Shown in pieces: positions 8,812 through 17,186 of a stretch of 64,000 nt of DNA. The translations under genes were made by a program, and so were the position numbers. Origin of the DNA: CBDBDZ01 sp965204215 (lineage in GTDB: Bacteria > Pseudomonadota > Gammaproteobacteria > Pseudomonadales > GM7GCV1). The stretch spans positions 806,001 to 870,000 of the forward strand of contig CBDBDZ010000014.1 of NCBI GenBank assembly GCA_965204215.1, read 5' to 3'. The notes beneath the pieces were generated by a model. The model did not search any database. It was not told where the DNA came from and was given only the letters and a program-made list of their open reading frames with translations. Positions within the stretch are counted from its first letter, which is position 1, and each line of letters starts with the position of its first letter.

Positions 8812-8942
8812 GAGGGCTTTGCATAATTATTGCGCTCGAAACTACTGCGTTAAAAATATGCTCAGAATACTCATTTACTGCTCCAAAGTTCGCATATTTT
8901 TGTCTTGTATTTTCATCGCTCGTGACATTGTGCAAAGCTCTC
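8812..8942. mobile_element. MITE-like element, family F4, in the divergent promoter region
   Basis: A 131-bp element bounded by 12-bp imperfect terminal inverted repeats (GAGGGCTTTGCA and TGCAAAGCTCTC) and flanked on both sides by TAATA (8807-8811 and 8943-8947), a clean 5-bp target duplication. It has no ORF. The ends resemble family F1 (GAGACCTTTGCA). Related fragments lie at 56251-56279 and 58120-58170. It fills about half of the 250-bp region between the divergent ChsH2-like and ChsE2-like genes, so it could alter expression of both operons. Confidence 0.85.
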
Positions 8943-8998
8943 TAATAATTGCTTTCTAAAAAACCATTTTCGAAAAAATTAAAAGCCATAGAAAATTT

Positions 8999-10159
8999 AT
9001 GCAAACACGCTATAGTAAAGAACAACAAGAACTGCGATTGGAATTGCGGAATTATTTTCAAAAATTAATGACTTCTGACGTAGTCGCCAATGTTATTGGC
9101 AAGGAATGTGGGCCACAGTTTCGCGAAATTATTCAACAATTGGGCAGCGACGGTATTTTGACACTAGGTTGGCCAGAGGAATACGCAGGTAAAAATTACA
9201 CAACTATTGAACAGCTCATTTTGTTTGAAGAAGCCTGGTCAGCACATACCCCTTTTCCATTAGTAACCATTAATACTGTAGGACCTGCGTTAATGGCATT
9301 TGGTACGGAAGAACAAAAACAATTTTTCTTACCCAGGATTGCTTCAGGGGAATGTATTTTTGCGATAGGCTACACCGAACCAGGTTCTGGTACGGATTTA
9401 GCGTCACTGTCGATGGAAGCCAGGCAAACGGATGATGGTTTTATTGTTAATGGCAATAAAGTTTTTACCAGTTCTGGTCATGATTGTGACTATATTTGGC
9501 TGGCAACTCGCACCGATAAAACTGCGGCAAGGCCTTCCGATGGAATAACCCTGCTAATTGCAGATGCCAAGGATGCAGGCTACAGCCATTCGCCGATTTA
9601 TACCGTGGCAGATATTGAAACTTCGGTAACTTATTACGACAATGTTAAAGTGCCAAACAATCGTGTGGTAGGAAAAGTCAATGGCGGTTGGAAGGTGATT
9701 ACCTCGCAATTAAATCATGAACGCGTTGCTCTGGCAGCTATGACAATCATAGGTTCAAAACAATTTAATCAGGTTTTAGCACTGCTTGCTGACTCTGGCC
9801 GCCTGGAAGACCCTATTGTGCAAAATAAAGTGGCATCGCTTTATTGTCGCTTACAAGCTATGGAAGTATTAAATTTACGAACTGCATCACAAATTGAACA
9901 GGGACAACTGGATGTGGCGTTGGCATCGGGAGTAAAAGTAAAAAATATTCTGTCACTTATTGATGTGTTACGAGAAGTATTGGAGTTGGTTGGCGAAGAT
10001 GCTTTGGTTAAATTCGGTAGTAATGGCGCTTTGTTACATGGTGATTTGGAGCGCGATTATCGCAACTCGCAAATATCAACGGTAGGCGGTGGTGTGTTGG
10101 AAGTTATGCGTTGTATGGTGGCAAGCTTTGGTTTGCAAATGCCCAATACTATTGCTTAG
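8999..10159 (+). CDS. Acyl-CoA dehydrogenase, ChsE2/FadE29-like subunit
   Basis: Acyl-CoA dehydrogenase family, 386 aa, matching the size of FadE29/ChsE2. The FAD/substrate-binding middle domain shows AIGYTEPGSGTDLASLSMEA, and the C-terminal helical domain has LHGDLERDYRNSQISTVGGG. Followed after seven bases by a second, divergent dehydrogenase, the arrangement seen for heterotetrameric ChsE1-ChsE2 enzymes that desaturate the three-carbon steroid side-chain CoA ester. First gene of the rightward operon. No good Shine-Dalgarno is seen before the ATG. Substrate assignment is by operon context. Confidence 0.85.
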   Translation: MQTRYSKEQQELRLELRNYFQKLMTSDVVANVIGKECGPQFREIIQQLGSDGILTLGWPEEYAGKNYTTIEQLILFEEAWSAHTPFPLVTINTVGPALMAFGTEEQKQFFLPRIASGECIFAIGYTEPGSGTDLASLSMEARQTDDGFIVNGNKVFTSSGHDCDYIWLATRTDKTAARPSDGITLLIADAKDAGYSHSPIYTVADIETSVTYYDNVKVPNNRVVGKVNGGWKVITSQLNHERVALAAMTIIGSKQFNQVLALLADSGRLEDPIVQNKVASLYCRLQAMEVLNLRTASQIEQGQLDVALASGVKVKNILSLIDVLREVLELVGEDALVKFGSNGALLHGDLERDYRNSQISTVGGGVLEVMRCMVASFGLQMPNTIA

Positions 10160-10166
10160 GTGCAAT

Positions 10167-11285
10167 GTGAATTTTAATTATAATGAAGACCAACAAGCCA
10201 TACTGGACACAGCAGAGCGTATATTCAAGGATTTATGTAGTGATGAGCAAATTCGGGATTTAACTGAAACGGATGCTTTGTTACACCAAAAATTATGGTT
10301 GCAATTGGCTGAATCAGGCATGTTAGGTCTGGTCATTGATGAAACCTATAACGGTTCAGGCCTTGGTTTGTTTGAACTTTGCATGTTATTTGAAGTGCAG
10401 GGCAAATACGTTGCGCCCATCCCGTTATTATCTTCGATTGTTGAATGTGCTATGACTATCGGAAGAAGCGATAATGAAGTGATAAAGCGACAAGTGCTAC
10501 CACAAATTGTTAGCGGTGAATGTATATTAGCTCCTGTCAAAGCTTATACAGGTTTGATTAGCGACAAGCAACCGTTACAGCTTAAAAATAATCAACTCAA
10601 TGGTTGCAGTGGTTTTTCACCTTACTTACCTTGTGCCAACGCTTATGTGGCTACGGTTATTGATGCTCAAAACGAGCAAAATATTATCTATATTGATGCA
10701 AATAGTGAAGGCATTAGTATCGTGTCCCAAACCACCATTAGCGATGAAAGTGGCGGGTATTTGCAATGCGATGCAGTTGATATATCACCAGAACAAATTC
10801 TTGCCAGCGGAGACAAAGCGCAATTACTCGCAACCGCCCAATTGTACCGCGCATGGATAGCACTGGCAGCCATCCAAACAGGAGTGTTAAGTGAAGGGTT
10901 ACAGCGCGCTGCAATTTATGTTTCTCAGCGCAAACAATTTGGTCGCCCTTTAGGCACATTTCAGGCGGTATCGCAACAAGCAGCCGACGCTTATATGGAC
11001 GTGGAAGCACTGCGAAGTGTTTATTACCGTGCATTAGAAGATGTTGAAAACGATAACGATATATCTTTATCAGCGGCGGTTGCGAAATATTGGGTATCGG
11101 AAGCCGGGCATAGTGTCGGGCATAAATTTTTACATTTACACGGCGGTATCGGCCAGGATTTAAGTTACCCCATTCATCGTTATTTTTTATGGGCAAAACA
11201 CTGTGAGCGTTATTTAGGTAGTGCCAGTCAAATTATGCCTAATTTAGGGCGGCATATTGTAAACAATATTCAACAACTCTCCTAA
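10167..11285 (+). CDS. Acyl-CoA dehydrogenase, ChsE1/FadE28-like subunit
   Basis: Second acyl-CoA dehydrogenase, 372 aa from the GTG at 10167. This start has an AGGT ribosome site six bases upstream and gives the usual family N-terminus (MNFNYNEDQQAILDTAERIF). An in-frame extension back to 10089 would overlap the upstream gene by about 70 bases and is rejected. The C-terminal half shows RKQFGRPLGTFQAVSQQAAD and the LHLHGGIGQDLSYPIHRY segment. It probably forms an alpha2beta2 complex with the preceding subunit. The next gene begins within a few bases. Confidence 0.85.
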   Translation: MNFNYNEDQQAILDTAERIFKDLCSDEQIRDLTETDALLHQKLWLQLAESGMLGLVIDETYNGSGLGLFELCMLFEVQGKYVAPIPLLSSIVECAMTIGRSDNEVIKRQVLPQIVSGECILAPVKAYTGLISDKQPLQLKNNQLNGCSGFSPYLPCANAYVATVIDAQNEQNIIYIDANSEGISIVSQTTISDESGGYLQCDAVDISPEQILASGDKAQLLATAQLYRAWIALAAIQTGVLSEGLQRAAIYVSQRKQFGRPLGTFQAVSQQAADAYMDVEALRSVYYRALEDVENDNDISLSAAVAKYWVSEAGHSVGHKFLHLHGGIGQDLSYPIHRYFLWAKHCERYLGSASQIMPNLGRHIVNNIQQLS

Positions 11286-11290
11286 AGGAA

Positions 11291-12970
11291 ATGAATTTGA
11301 AAAAAATTATTACCGATATAGTCGTTGTTGGCTCAGGAGCAGGAGGGCTGGCCGCAGCCGTTACGGCTGTTCACCACGGTGCGAAAGTTATTGTGATTGA
11401 AAAAAGTGATAAATACGGAGGCACTTCGGCAATGTCTGGAGGTGGTATTTGGATTCCGAATAGTAATAATGCACGCAAGCTAGGCAAAGACGACTCGTTT
11501 GATGAAGCGCTGACATACATGCAAGCTGCTATAGGTGGTGAAGTCAGTATCAAAAAAATGACTGCTTTTCTGCAATCAGCTCCCGCGATGTTAGACTTTT
11601 TGCAACAGCATTCACATATGCAATATGAAGCCTTTCCCTACCCTGATTATTACAGTAATTTACCTGGGGCAAAAACAGGTTTTCGTACTCAATCACCCAA
11701 AGTTTTTAACGGAGCAAAGTTAGGTGATGATTTATACAATATTCAAAAGCAGCCTATGGGTAGCAAAGCGCAAGGCCTGTACACGCTGACATTTAAAGAA
11801 GCCAGAAAATTTTTAACTCAGGAAAAAGGCTGGCGTTTAACCTTGCTGAAAGTGGTACTGATTTATTACTTTGATATTGTCGGGCGCTGCAAACATAAAA
11901 TGTCACGGCGTTTGACACAAGGTCATTCTTTAATAGGAAGCTTGTATCTATCGTTAAAACAAAAGGGAGGAAAGCTGTGGCTAAAGTCTCCTATGAAACG
12001 ATTATTAACCGATGTAACCAGTAGAGTGATTGGTGTGATAATTGATGCAGAAGGAGAAGAAGTTGAGATAATAGCTCAACGGGGGGTTATTCTTGCAGCG
12101 GGTGGGTTTGAACATAACCACGAGATGCGCGAGCAACGATTGCCAGAGCCTACCAACGTCCATTGGAGTGTGTCACAAGAAAATAACACAGGTGATGCCA
12201 TTAATGCAGCTATGCAATTAAATGCCAAAGTAGAATTGATGCAACATGCGTGGTGGATTCCGGTTGTTTATGTGCCAGGCAGATCAAGACCGCAGGGTTT
12301 ATTTGTTGAACGCTCACTACCAGGTTTGATTATTGTCAATCAACAGGGCGAGCGGTTTGTTAATGAAGCACTGCCTTATTTGGAGTCAGGCTATGCACTA
12401 TACGAAGAAAAAGCGATACCGGCATGGTTGGTTTTTGATGCAAAATTCAGGCATAAATATCCGATGGGTCCACTGGGTCCAGGTTGGGCAATGCCAGATA
12501 AAAACGTCTCTAAAAAGGTGATGAATATTGTATCCAAAGCTGAAACTATTGAACAGTTGGCTGAAAAAATAAAGGTTGATGCCAATGGCTTGAAACAGAC
12601 GATTAGCCGCAATAATCGTTTTTCTGAAACAGGTATTGACGAAGATTTACAACGAGGCGATAGCTTCTATGAGCGCTATTATGGCGATGCTTCCAATAAG
12701 CCTAACCCCTGCATTGCAGCAATTGATAAAGCGCCTTATTACGCGATACCCATTTATCCTGGTGATATAGGCACTAAAGGTGGCTTAGCTACCAATTGTG
12801 AAGCGCAAGTATTAGATGAAGATAACCAGGTGATTGAAGGGTTATATGCCATTGGCAACTGTTCTGCGTCGGTAATGGGTAGTAAATACCTCGGCGCTGG
12901 TGCAACTTTAGGTCCAGCTATGATTTTTGGTTATCGGGCAGTACAACATGCTTTGGGTATAGATAAATGA
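11291..12970 (+). CDS. KstD-family FAD-dependent 3-ketosteroid dehydrogenase
   Basis: Flavoprotein of about 559 aa in the fumarate reductase/3-ketosteroid dehydrogenase family. It has an N-terminal FAD Rossmann motif (VVGSGAGGLAAAVTA), an SGGGIWIPN segment typical of ketosteroid dehydrogenases, and the C-terminal signature MGSKYLGAGATLGPAM with the conserved Tyr-x-Gly. Likely reaction is 1,2-desaturation (or 4,5-desaturation) of a 3-oxosteroid A-ring; the sequence does not decide which. The ATG lies one base after AGGA, whereas a TTG at 11297 is seven bases from it, so translation may start at the TTG. The SDR gene overlaps its stop by ATGA. Confidence 0.85.
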   Translation: MNLKKIITDIVVVGSGAGGLAAAVTAVHHGAKVIVIEKSDKYGGTSAMSGGGIWIPNSNNARKLGKDDSFDEALTYMQAAIGGEVSIKKMTAFLQSAPAMLDFLQQHSHMQYEAFPYPDYYSNLPGAKTGFRTQSPKVFNGAKLGDDLYNIQKQPMGSKAQGLYTLTFKEARKFLTQEKGWRLTLLKVVLIYYFDIVGRCKHKMSRRLTQGHSLIGSLYLSLKQKGGKLWLKSPMKRLLTDVTSRVIGVIIDAEGEEVEIIAQRGVILAAGGFEHNHEMREQRLPEPTNVHWSVSQENNTGDAINAAMQLNAKVELMQHAWWIPVVYVPGRSRPQGLFVERSLPGLIIVNQQGERFVNEALPYLESGYALYEEKAIPAWLVFDAKFRHKYPMGPLGPGWAMPDKNVSKKVMNIVSKAETIEQLAEKIKVDANGLKQTISRNNRFSETGIDEDLQRGDSFYERYYGDASNKPNPCIAAIDKAPYYAIPIYPGDIGTKGGLATNCEAQVLDEDNQVIEGLYAIGNCSASVMGSKYLGAGATLGPAMIFGYRAVQHALGIDK

Positions 12971-13746
12971 AGCGCTTTAATGAAAAGGTCGTACTGGTAA
13001 CAGGAAGTAGTTACGGCATAGGCTTTGCAACGGCTAAAGCTTTTGCAAGCGAAGGTGCCAAGGTTATTATTTGTGCTCGAAACACAGATAAATTGCTACA
13101 AGCCAAACAAATTATTGAAGCCAATGGCAATTTGGTGGATACCAAAGCGCTTGACTTGGAAGATGTTGAAGCTTATCAACAACTCATTGTTGATTGTGCA
13201 AAACAACATGGTCGCCTTGATGTATTAGTGAATAACGCGGCAGTGACCAGGCATAAATCGATTGATGCCATGAGTTTAGATAACTGGCGTAAAAATTTTA
13301 GCGTCACGGTGGACGCAGCCTTTGTTGGCACCAAAGCAGCCATGAAAATTATGGTAGAACAGGGCAGTGGAGCCATTGTTAATGTTTCGTCATCTTGCGG
13401 TTCCAGAGCAGCCAAAGGGGTGTCGGGTTATTCTGCTGCAAAAGCTGCTTTAACACAGTTTAGCAATTGTGCAGCAATGGAAGTTGCCGATAAAGGCGTT
13501 CGTGTTAACACCGTTATACCTGGTTCAATAGAAACTCCTGCCAATCTTGCAGCGGCAGGGGGCAAGCAAGAAATACTGAATACTTTAAACAATGCTATTC
13601 CTATGAAACGCAGTGGCACACCAGAAGAAGTGGCGGCAGCAATTTTGTTCTTAGCCAGCGATGAAGCCAGTTTTATTACGGGTGTAGAGTTGCCAGTTGA
13701 TGGCGGTAAGTTAGCGGAGTTATATGTACCAACCATATTATTGTAA
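12967..13746 (+). CDS. Short-chain dehydrogenase/reductase
   Basis: Classical SDR of 259 aa. The nucleotide motif is TGSSYGIG (13-20), NNAA lies near 89-92, and the catalytic set is Ser142/143, Tyr155 and Lys159 (GYSAAKAAL). The last part (FLASDEASFITGVELPVDGG) is standard for the family. It overlaps the KstD-family gene by four bases, so a hydroxysteroid dehydrogenase role is plausible, but SDR substrate cannot be read from sequence. Its stop codon touches the target duplication of an F2 element. Confidence 0.85.
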   Translation: MKRFNEKVVLVTGSSYGIGFATAKAFASEGAKVIICARNTDKLLQAKQIIEANGNLVDTKALDLEDVEAYQQLIVDCAKQHGRLDVLVNNAAVTRHKSIDAMSLDNWRKNFSVTVDAAFVGTKAAMKIMVEQGSGAIVNVSSSCGSRAAKGVSGYSAAKAALTQFSNCAAMEVADKGVRVNTVIPGSIETPANLAAAGGKQEILNTLNNAIPMKRSGTPEEVAAAILFLASDEASFITGVELPVDGGKLAELYVPTILL

Positions 13747-13750
13747 TAAA

Positions 13751-13924
13751 CCCAGATTATGCATTAGAAACCTGCTACATCCAAAAATGACTTCAAAAAC
13801 ATTAGCTTGCTCGAAAAATAATGCTCACCATAGCCCTGCTATGTTTGTGCTTATTTTGCTTGCGCGAGCTACTGTTTTTATTGCCATTTTTGTCTTCGCT
13901 ACAATTTCTAATGTAGAATCTGGG
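13751..13924. mobile_element. MITE-like element, family F2 (copy A)
   Basis: A 174-bp element without coding capacity. It starts CCCAGATTATGCATTAGAAA, ends with the near-inverse, and is flanked by 5-bp duplications ATAAA (13746-13750 and 13925-13929). Two other copies have exactly the same length (23463-23636, 46213-46386). It lies between the SDR stop and the damaged hydrolase gene. Confidence 0.88.
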
Positions 13925-13942
13925 ATAAATAGCTCTTAGCCT

Positions 13943-14578
13943 ATGAAATATCTGATAATTGTATTGCTGAATTCAATGGATACTGTACCTAAACACACAG
14001 GTTTGGGTACATTGATTATGCCTCAAAATGCAAGCTCTGATAACCCGGTACCAGCTATGGTCATATTGCACGGTAGTGGTGGTATTAAATCGGGTAGAGA
14101 ATTAGAGTACGCCAAACTGTTTGCAGAAAATGGTATAGCAGGATTTGTACTGGATTATTACAGCTCACGAGGAGTGACCGAACAGACACCTTATTTGCAT
14201 AAAACTTTAGCGGCAACGGAAGTAGATATTATTGTAGATGCATACTCCGCGCTTAAATTCCTGGGAACACATCCTTTTATTGATGCCAGTTGGGTAGGTG
14301 TTACGGGTTATTCCTATGGCGGTATGGCAACACGCTATACCATGGATTCAAGAATAAAAGCCATTTTAGCACCTGACCGTTCTCCAGTTGACGGTGTTGC
14401 CGTTAATCAACCCACAGATGATATGAATAGAGACCAGAGAGCTTTTGTCCGTGCATCGGTGGGGCAAGTTGTTACCCATTGTGTTGGAAATGGCTATATA
14501 ATAGGTAAGGATGATGAAGCCGATGCCAAAGCTAAAAAAAGAATGCTTAGTTTTATGAATAAAGTACTTGGGCTATAG
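13943..14578 (+). CDS. Dienelactone hydrolase-family protein, probably internally deleted
   Basis: Alpha/beta hydrolase of the dienelactone hydrolase family. It shows the oxyanion-hole region (VILHGSGGIKSGRE) and nucleophile elbow (GVTGYSYGGMA). At 211 aa it is clearly shorter than usual relatives (about 250-300 aa). After RIKAILAPDRSP the sequence jumps to a tail-like segment (DDEADAKAKKRMLSFMNKVLGL), so the stretch that should hold the catalytic Asp and His appears missing. Start is uncertain (13943 or 13976) and has no good ribosome site; an F2 element sits just upstream. Likely a decaying gene whose loss would not stop translation of the next one. Confidence 0.6.
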   Translation: MKYLIIVLLNSMDTVPKHTGLGTLIMPQNASSDNPVPAMVILHGSGGIKSGRELEYAKLFAENGIAGFVLDYYSSRGVTEQTPYLHKTLAATEVDIIVDAYSALKFLGTHPFIDASWVGVTGYSYGGMATRYTMDSRIKAILAPDRSPVDGVAVNQPTDDMNRDQRAFVRASVGQVVTHCVGNGYIIGKDDEADAKAKKRMLSFMNKVLGL

Positions 14579-14593
14579 CTGACTGGATAAAAC

Positions 14594-15379
14594 ATGATTA
14601 CTCAACAAACAATAGAACAGTACGGTCAATTACTTTTTGATTGTCTGCAACAACGTACAACGACCTCACCGTTAATAGAGTTGTGCCCAGAACTTACCAT
14701 CGACGATGCATACAAAATAAATTTGCATTTTCTGGCACTGCGGTTAAAGTATAACAAAGAGCAGGTGGTAGGTAAAAAAATAGGAGTTACCAGCCCGGCA
14801 GTGCAGAATATGTTAGGTGTTTACCAACCCGATTTTGGGTTTTTAACTGATGCTATGGTGTGTACCAATGGCAAAATAGACACCAGCACAATGATACAGC
14901 CGCGTGCAGAGGCGGAAATAGCCTTTCGGCTTAAGCATGGTTTACAAGGACCTGATGTCACGCCTGAAGAGGTATTAAAGGCGACAGAGGTGATTATTCC
15001 CGCTTTTGAAATTGTCGATTCGCGTATAGAAAATTGGAAAATCAGTATTTGTGATACCGTATCAGATAATGCTTCTTGCGGTGTTTATGTACTAGGTGAT
15101 TCAGAGATTGATCCAGGCTATATAAATTTGTCTGAGTTAGAAGCGATTGTTACCAAAAATGGGGCATTTTTAAGTAGAGGCAAAGGTGATGCTGTATTGG
15201 GTAATCCTCTTAATGCCGTGGCATGGTTAGCTAACACATTGGGTGACTATGGCGTTACTTTAGATGCAGGGGAAACTATATTGTCGGGATCAATGGTGCC
15301 GCTTGAGCCAGCATCAAAAGGTGATGTGTTTGAAATGCAGATTGATGGCTTGGGAGCCTGTAAGGTACTTTTTCAATAA
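14594..15379 (+). CDS. 2-keto-4-pentenoate hydratase / 2-hydroxydienoate hydratase family
   Basis: 261 aa, member of the MhpD/TesE/HsaE and 4-oxalocrotonate decarboxylase family. These metal-dependent enzymes hydrate 2-hydroxy-2,4-dienoates formed after meta-cleavage. Typical segments are KKIGVTSPAVQNMLGV, the metal-site region QPRAEAEIAFRLKHGL, and AFEIVDSRIENWKI. In steroid degradation the equivalent step acts on 2-hydroxyhexa-2,4-dienoate from the A ring, which fits the KstD neighbour. Other aromatic pathways use the same fold, so the substrate is inferred. It ends just before a composite repeat. Confidence 0.85.
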   Translation: MITQQTIEQYGQLLFDCLQQRTTTSPLIELCPELTIDDAYKINLHFLALRLKYNKEQVVGKKIGVTSPAVQNMLGVYQPDFGFLTDAMVCTNGKIDTSTMIQPRAEAEIAFRLKHGLQGPDVTPEEVLKATEVIIPAFEIVDSRIENWKISICDTVSDNASCGVYVLGDSEIDPGYINLSELEAIVTKNGAFLSRGKGDAVLGNPLNAVAWLANTLGDYGVTLDAGETILSGSMVPLEPASKGDVFEMQIDGLGACKVLFQ

Positions 15380-15380
15380 A

Positions 15381-15510
15381 CCCAGATTGAGACCTTTGCA
15401 ATAAAATTTTTTTACACTCATACTGTGTTATTTTCGTGCTCAAATGCTCATTTACCATCAGTAAACTCCGCTTTTGCGCGCGAAAACGCCTTGTCTGAAA
15501 GCAAAATTTT
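15381..15510. repeat. Degenerate F1 element with an F2-type left end
   Basis: Bases 15381-15388 read CCCAGATT, the F2 end, and are preceded by ATAAA as at F2 copy A. From 15389 the sequence follows family F1 (GAGACCTTTGCAATAAAA) through about 15510, then loses similarity before the right inverted repeat. It lies two bases after the hydratase stop codon. The right end is lost, so no second target duplication is visible. Confidence 0.7.
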
Positions 15511-15552
15511 CAAGACAATTAACATGAATTTTAATACAATACCGCAATTATT

Positions 15553-15636
15553 ATTAACCTCTCAATAAAATATCGCTTGTCGGTGGCACTTCCTTGTGCC
15601 ATGTATTTGTTCGGTATTTTTATGCCGAATTATTAT
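15553..15636 (-). repeat. Family F3 repeat, internally deleted copy
   Basis: Read on the minus strand this matches F3: a left end near AATTCGGCATAAAAATACCG, then a GGCAC/GTGCC inverted repeat, then GCGATATTTTATTGAGAGGTT at the right end. The central segment of the long copy at 35253-35416 is missing. It lies in the 280-bp gap before the POT transporter gene. Confidence 0.75.
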
Positions 15637-15661
15637 CAATAATCATCATTAACAGACTTTT

Positions 15662-17161
15662 ATGAAACAACTTACTTCAAATAATACTTTTCTGGGGCAT
15701 CCGCAAGGACTTTTTGTTTTATTTTTTGTAGAAATGTGGGAACGCTTTTCCTACTATGGAATGAGGGCACTTTTAATATTTTATTTAACCAAGCATTTTT
15801 TATTTGATAAAGGTAGCGCTTATGGTTTGTATGGTGCCTACACAACATTAGTATACATTACACCGGTTATCGGTGGTATTTTGGCCGATCGGTATTTAGG
15901 GCATTATAAAGCTGTACTATTTGGTGCTATCTTGTTAGTGCTTGGTCATCTGGGCATGGCAATAGAAGGTGGCTCTGTTCAATCAGGTGGAGAGGCATCT
16001 GAATCGGTTTTAAATATTTTTTATTTTAGCCTGGCACTTATTATTATGGGAGTAGGTTTTTTAAAAGGTAATATATCCAGTATTGTTGGACAACTCTACC
16101 CTAAAACCGATGATAGGCGCGATTCGGCCTATACCATTTTTTATGTGGGAATTAATCTTGGTGCGTTTCTGGGTGCTTTAATCGCTGGGTATTTAGGTGA
16201 AACTTACGGCTGGGCTTATGGTTTTGGTGCCGCTGGTATCGGTATGTTATTGGGATTGGTGGTTTTAATTTACGGCAAGTCAACTCTGGGTGGAGCTGGT
16301 TCCTCTCCTGACCCTGAATTATTAAGTAAGTCTATGTTTGCCGGGTTGAGTTTTGAAAAACTTATTTATCTTGGAGCTATTTTAACAACTTTTATAGTAT
16401 GGTTTTTAGTGCGCGACCAGGGCACAGTTAATTTTGTGTTAATTGTTGCGGCAGTCCTTACGGTAGGCTACATTGGTTGGGAATCTTTTTCAAAGTTAAA
16501 TTCGCAGGAACGCAATAGAATTTTAGCGGCATTGATACTGATCAGCGTCCAGGTGTTGTTTTGGGGCCTGTTTGAACAGGCGGGTTCATCACTCAACATA
16601 TTTGCTGATGAACATGTAGATAGAACATTGTTTGGGAGGGAAGTACCAGCTTCCATGTTTCAATCACTGAACGCTTTTTATATTATTGTATTTGGACCAC
16701 TATTTGCTATGTTGTGGGTTAAACTAAGCCAGGCAGGCAAAGAACCCAGCACACCCGCCAAGTTTGCCCTGGCCTGTATGCAGTTAGGATTAGGGTTTTT
16801 GGTACTGGTATGGGGTTCAAGCACTGATGTGTTAACGCCAGTGATTTTTATTTTTCTATTGTATTTACTTCACACCACCGGTGAATTATGCCTGTCTCCT
16901 GTTGGACTGTCAGCAATGTCTCGATTATCCGTTCCCAGCATGGTCGGTTTAATGATGGGTACCTGGTTTTTAGCATCGGCTGCTGGCAACTCCGTTGCAG
17001 CTCTTATCGCACAAGCAACCTCTGCAGAAGGAGAAGGCATTGGCTTGGTATTGGATGTCTATAGCAATGTAGGTTGGCTGGCTATTGGTGTCGGCGTTTT
17101 ATTGCTGCTATGTTCCAAATTTATTACCAGATTGATGCACCTGGATACGTTAAAGGATTAA
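15662..17161 (+). CDS. POT/PTR-family di- and tripeptide:H+ symporter
   Basis: Proton-dependent oligopeptide transporter of 499 aa with about 14 hydrophobic segments. The POT signature EMWERFSYYGMRALL lies in TM1, and GGILADRYLG with the FLKGNISSIVGQLY loop follow the family pattern. It should import short peptides across the inner membrane. Separated from the catabolic genes by 280 bp of repeats, so probably its own transcription unit. Immediately after its stop lies a short inverted repeat (TTGAGA, TCTCAA at 17162-17180) that resembles an F1 end remnant next to CCGGGTTAAAC. Confidence 0.9.
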   Translation: MKQLTSNNTFLGHPQGLFVLFFVEMWERFSYYGMRALLIFYLTKHFLFDKGSAYGLYGAYTTLVYITPVIGGILADRYLGHYKAVLFGAILLVLGHLGMAIEGGSVQSGGEASESVLNIFYFSLALIIMGVGFLKGNISSIVGQLYPKTDDRRDSAYTIFYVGINLGAFLGALIAGYLGETYGWAYGFGAAGIGMLLGLVVLIYGKSTLGGAGSSPDPELLSKSMFAGLSFEKLIYLGAILTTFIVWFLVRDQGTVNFVLIVAAVLTVGYIGWESFSKLNSQERNRILAALILISVQVLFWGLFEQAGSSLNIFADEHVDRTLFGREVPASMFQSLNAFYIIVFGPLFAMLWVKLSQAGKEPSTPAKFALACMQLGLGFLVLVWGSSTDVLTPVIFIFLLYLLHTTGELCLSPVGLSAMSRLSVPSMVGLMMGTWFLASAAGNSVAALIAQATSAEGEGIGLVLDVYSNVGWLAIGVGVLLLLCSKFITRLMHLDTLKD

Positions 17162-17186
17162 TTGAGAACAAAGGTCTCAATCCGGG

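Noticed and set aside
10089..10166. Longer start for the second acyl-CoA dehydrogenase
   Set aside because: It overlaps the preceding gene by about 70 bases; the GTG at 10167 has a ribosome site and gives the family N-terminus.
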